The notes under the pieces are model-generated. The model saw only the letters and a program-made list of their open reading frames with translations. It was not told the DNA's origin and did not search any database. The position numbers were made by a program, and so were the translations under genes. 64,000 bases of DNA from Aradus depressus (taxonomy: Eukaryota; Arthropoda; Insecta; Hemiptera; Aradidae). The stretch lies in the NCBI GenBank assembly GCA_963662175.1, contig OY759221.1:24725027-24789026 (forward strand), written 5' to 3'. The first letter of the stretch is position 1. Every line of letters starts with the position of its first letter. Positions 62,283 to 64,000 of the stretch are shown here, in pieces.

Positions 62283-62494
62283 GATAACAATTTCATTAAT
62301 TGCTTTTGAAAAATTGTCTCATCCTCAGTGGTACATCACTCGTCCAATGGTGTGCAGAATAGTCCCGTAAAATCGGTTTTCATGTATGAATAAGCAGTGG
62401 GATGATTCTTGTTTCATTTACGTTAATGGACGCCACACGCATATGCAAATATGTATATATATATATACGTTTGCATATGCATACCTATAATATA
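62283..62494. other. Unassigned spacer
   Basis: Contains the palindrome TATGCAAATATGTATATATA ... ACGTTTGCATA at 62440-62482. Nothing else recognised. Confidence 0.35.
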
Positions 62495-62570
62495 TAGCTC
62501 AGAGGTAGCATGCTTGCCTTCAGAGCTCAACAGGTATTTTTTTATCTAAGAAGTAAACTCACATATAAAA
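62495..62570 (+). repeat. SINE-1 head fragment
   Basis: TATAGCTCAGAGGTAGCATG, CTTGCCTTCAGAGCTC and TTTTTTTATCTAAGAAGTAA; B box lost. Confidence 0.55.
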
Positions 62571-62742
62571 TTTCATGTTGAATCACAGAGAATGCTAATA
62601 CAAAAAAAAAAGAATAATCTATTTTCACTAAGCTAAGCTCTACTTCATTTCACACTCACAAATAAGAAGAAGAATTAGGGAATGAGGGCGCTCAACTGCT
62701 ATGGTCATTTACGCCCGTCGTACTTTCACTCACTGGGGACAC

Positions 62743-62981
62743 ATATCGTCGCTTGGATGCAGAAGTAGCTTATGTCACAAATTGCTAATTTTACATGGGA
62801 GAACTTTGGCGCTGCGGAAACGTAGGTTAGTACAAACTTTGGCGATGGGGGCGCCAGCTGTAAAGATGGACATACGCTACTTCTGCACCCAATGTAAAAC
62901 TTTTTTTTCTATAATATGTGCATAATATAACAAAATAGCGAAAAATGGACATAGATTAGTTCTGCATCCAAGCGACGATAT
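62743..62981. mobile_element. 239-bp MITE with ~35-bp TIRs
   Basis: Left ATATCGTCGCTTGGATGCAG, AAGTAGCTTATGTC; right GACATAGATTAGTTCTGCAT, CCAAGCGACGATAT. A second internal inverted pair (TTTACATGGG and CCCAATGTAAA with nearby CTTCTGCA) repeats the subterminal text. The plus-strand frame at 62701-62925 is inside it and not credited. Confidence 0.75.
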
Positions 62982-62999
62982 ATCGGCTCAGGAACCAAC

Positions 63000-63435
63000 T
63001 TTTACATGATTTTTGAGGTTACATCTCGTTGTTTGTTTTATTAGTGATTTGTGTTTGTTTTCTATACCTACGTAGACTAATGTTTTTACTAACAAAAAGT
63101 GTACATTGTTGTATATGATCATTCACACTCAAAAATGTTTAAAAAATGAAAATATTGTTGTAAATTTTATCAACTTACATGTAATCACTTAAGTAGCGAA
63201 ATTTGGGAAATACATATTTTTTCACATATTTTCCTCTAGAATGTCAAAAGGAGACTACTGGAATATGATATTCTTCAGCATTTGACGTTATGATTTTATA
63301 TTGAAATATATGTATAATAAATTCTTAGTTGAATCATTTTATTAACTTCAAACATAATTTCATCATATCGACGGTAAAATTTTTTTTTTAAGTAGAAAAA
63401 AAAAATCCTTTTTTCTTTTTGAAAAAAATATCAAA
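63000..63435. other. AT-rich spacer
   Basis: Nothing recognised. Confidence 0.4.
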
Positions 63436-63439
63436 AAAT

Positions 63440-63507
63440 TTTGTTGAGACATGTTGCGGAGGCCCCGGGGCTTCATCCCCTGTCGCCCACCCCTAAATCC
63501 GGCTCTG
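63440..63507. mobile_element. Solo hAT-type terminus
   Basis: GCCCCGGGGCTTCATCCCCT ... CCACCCCTAAATCCGGCTCTG reads from the right as CAGAGCCGGATTTAGGGG, a TIR style common in invertebrate hAT-like MITEs. No partner end seen. Confidence 0.45.
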
Positions 63508-63524
63508 GTTATCGTGTTAGCAAA

Positions 63525-63605
63525 CACCATAAGCAGATAGAAATCTCAACATATCTGACCGATTACGTAACTTCCAGTATACATCACATAGCTGGGGAAA
63601 TAATA
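63525..63605. repeat. FB1 centre fragment
   Basis: CTGACCGATTACGTAACTTC, CAGTATACATCACATAGCTG and GGGAAAT match the reversed FB1 centre. Confidence 0.6.
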
Positions 63606-63609
63606 ATTC

Positions 63610-64000
63610 TCTTTATTCATGAGTTTTTAGTTACTTTTTTATTAAATCTTCAGATGTTATACTTCGGTAAAGTTGTCAATTTGTTGATATAGTTAGTGAC
63701 CTATAAAATAAAACAGGTCTCAGACTGCATTTAATTTGTTCTTTCTACGATTACGTCTGCTTTTATAGAGAATCTTAACGTGAAAGTCCGAGTGGAATGA
63801 ACACCAAATTGGCGGCATGCTGTTGTTATTCTTGGTAAAGAGGTTGATTAAGGTGTTGTCACTCACTGCCAACGACTTATTTCTCTCCACAATCGTGTTG
63901 TAATCCTTTTCTCATCACTTTGCAGAAAAAAAAAAAACTTTCTAAGTTTCAAGTCTGTGTAAATGTTCTCGACTTTTTTTAAAAGTGACCTAATGTTTCT
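63610..64000. other. Unassigned spacer
   Basis: Nothing recognised. Confidence 0.35.

Noticed and set aside
1..64000. Operons, riboswitches, bacterial promoters or prophage
   Set aside because: Element types, pol III signals and composition are eukaryotic; no ribosome-binding-site-spaced genes occur.

Overview
The window looks like intergenic DNA from an AT-rich animal genome, most likely an insect. The reasons are tRNA-derived SINEs, Jockey-like LINE remnants, hAT, pogo-like, Harbinger-like and Helitron-like non-autonomous elements, pol III signals, poly(A) and TA microsatellites, and SINE tails that resemble the insect telomere repeat (CCTAA)n. There is no bacterial gene organisation and no convincing intact host protein-coding gene. 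The one gene I regard as intact is a tRNA-Lys(TTT) at 43744-43816 on the minus strand. Almost every longer open reading frame is chance or lies inside a repeat.

Three repeat families dominate. (1) SINE-1 is a tRNA-derived SINE of about 340 bp in more than 25 full or partial copies on both strands. Its head has a B box, a strong hairpin follows, and full copies end in (CCTAA)n or (CCCTAA)n with target-site duplications (TSDs) of 7-14 bp. (2) The family I call FB1 is a near-palindromic foldback repeat. Its arms are diverged tandem units of about 120-150 bp around a small palindromic centre, and it carries almost every other insertion. (3) Four foldback elements (A-D), with matched 9-14 bp flanking repeats at most loci, each carry a CTGANGAT / stem / GAAA core arranged like a type I hammerhead ribozyme. 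Two further degenerate cores (E, F) lack visible arms. Hammerhead motifs are known from Penelope-like retroelements.

Layout. 0-5.7 kb: FB1 with foldback A inserted, two pogo-like MITEs, a 373-bp TIR element with a small ORF, and a hAT transposase C-terminal relic. 5.7-13.5 kb: an unclassified repeat (REP-X) with an attached MITE, two copies of a 491-bp long-TIR MITE, SINE-1 copies including a 92-bp mini-copy, and a short complete FB1 palindrome. 13.5-21.4 kb: LINE relics, a 39-bp minisatellite, and two hAT derivatives that kept a BED zinc-finger exon, one with a SINE inside. 21.4-31 kb: layered FB1 copies holding LINE and SINE-2 insertions, foldback C and a Helitron end-pair. 31-43 kb: FB1, SINE-1, foldback B, a Helitron, a third pogo-like MITE, a hAT with a nested TTAA MITE, and a Harbinger derivative lying against a LINE relic. 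43-52 kb: the tRNA gene, MITEs, REP-X, a coding relic, the second copy of the 373-bp element and a third Helitron. 52-64 kb: minisatellites, including a 40-bp array of about 1.4 kb with higher-order structure, SINE-1 copies, foldback D and MITEs.

Nothing here forms a host operon or pathway. The interest lies in nested mobile-element history, in structured-RNA signals (hammerhead-like cores and SINE hairpins), and in gene fragments captured by non-autonomous elements.
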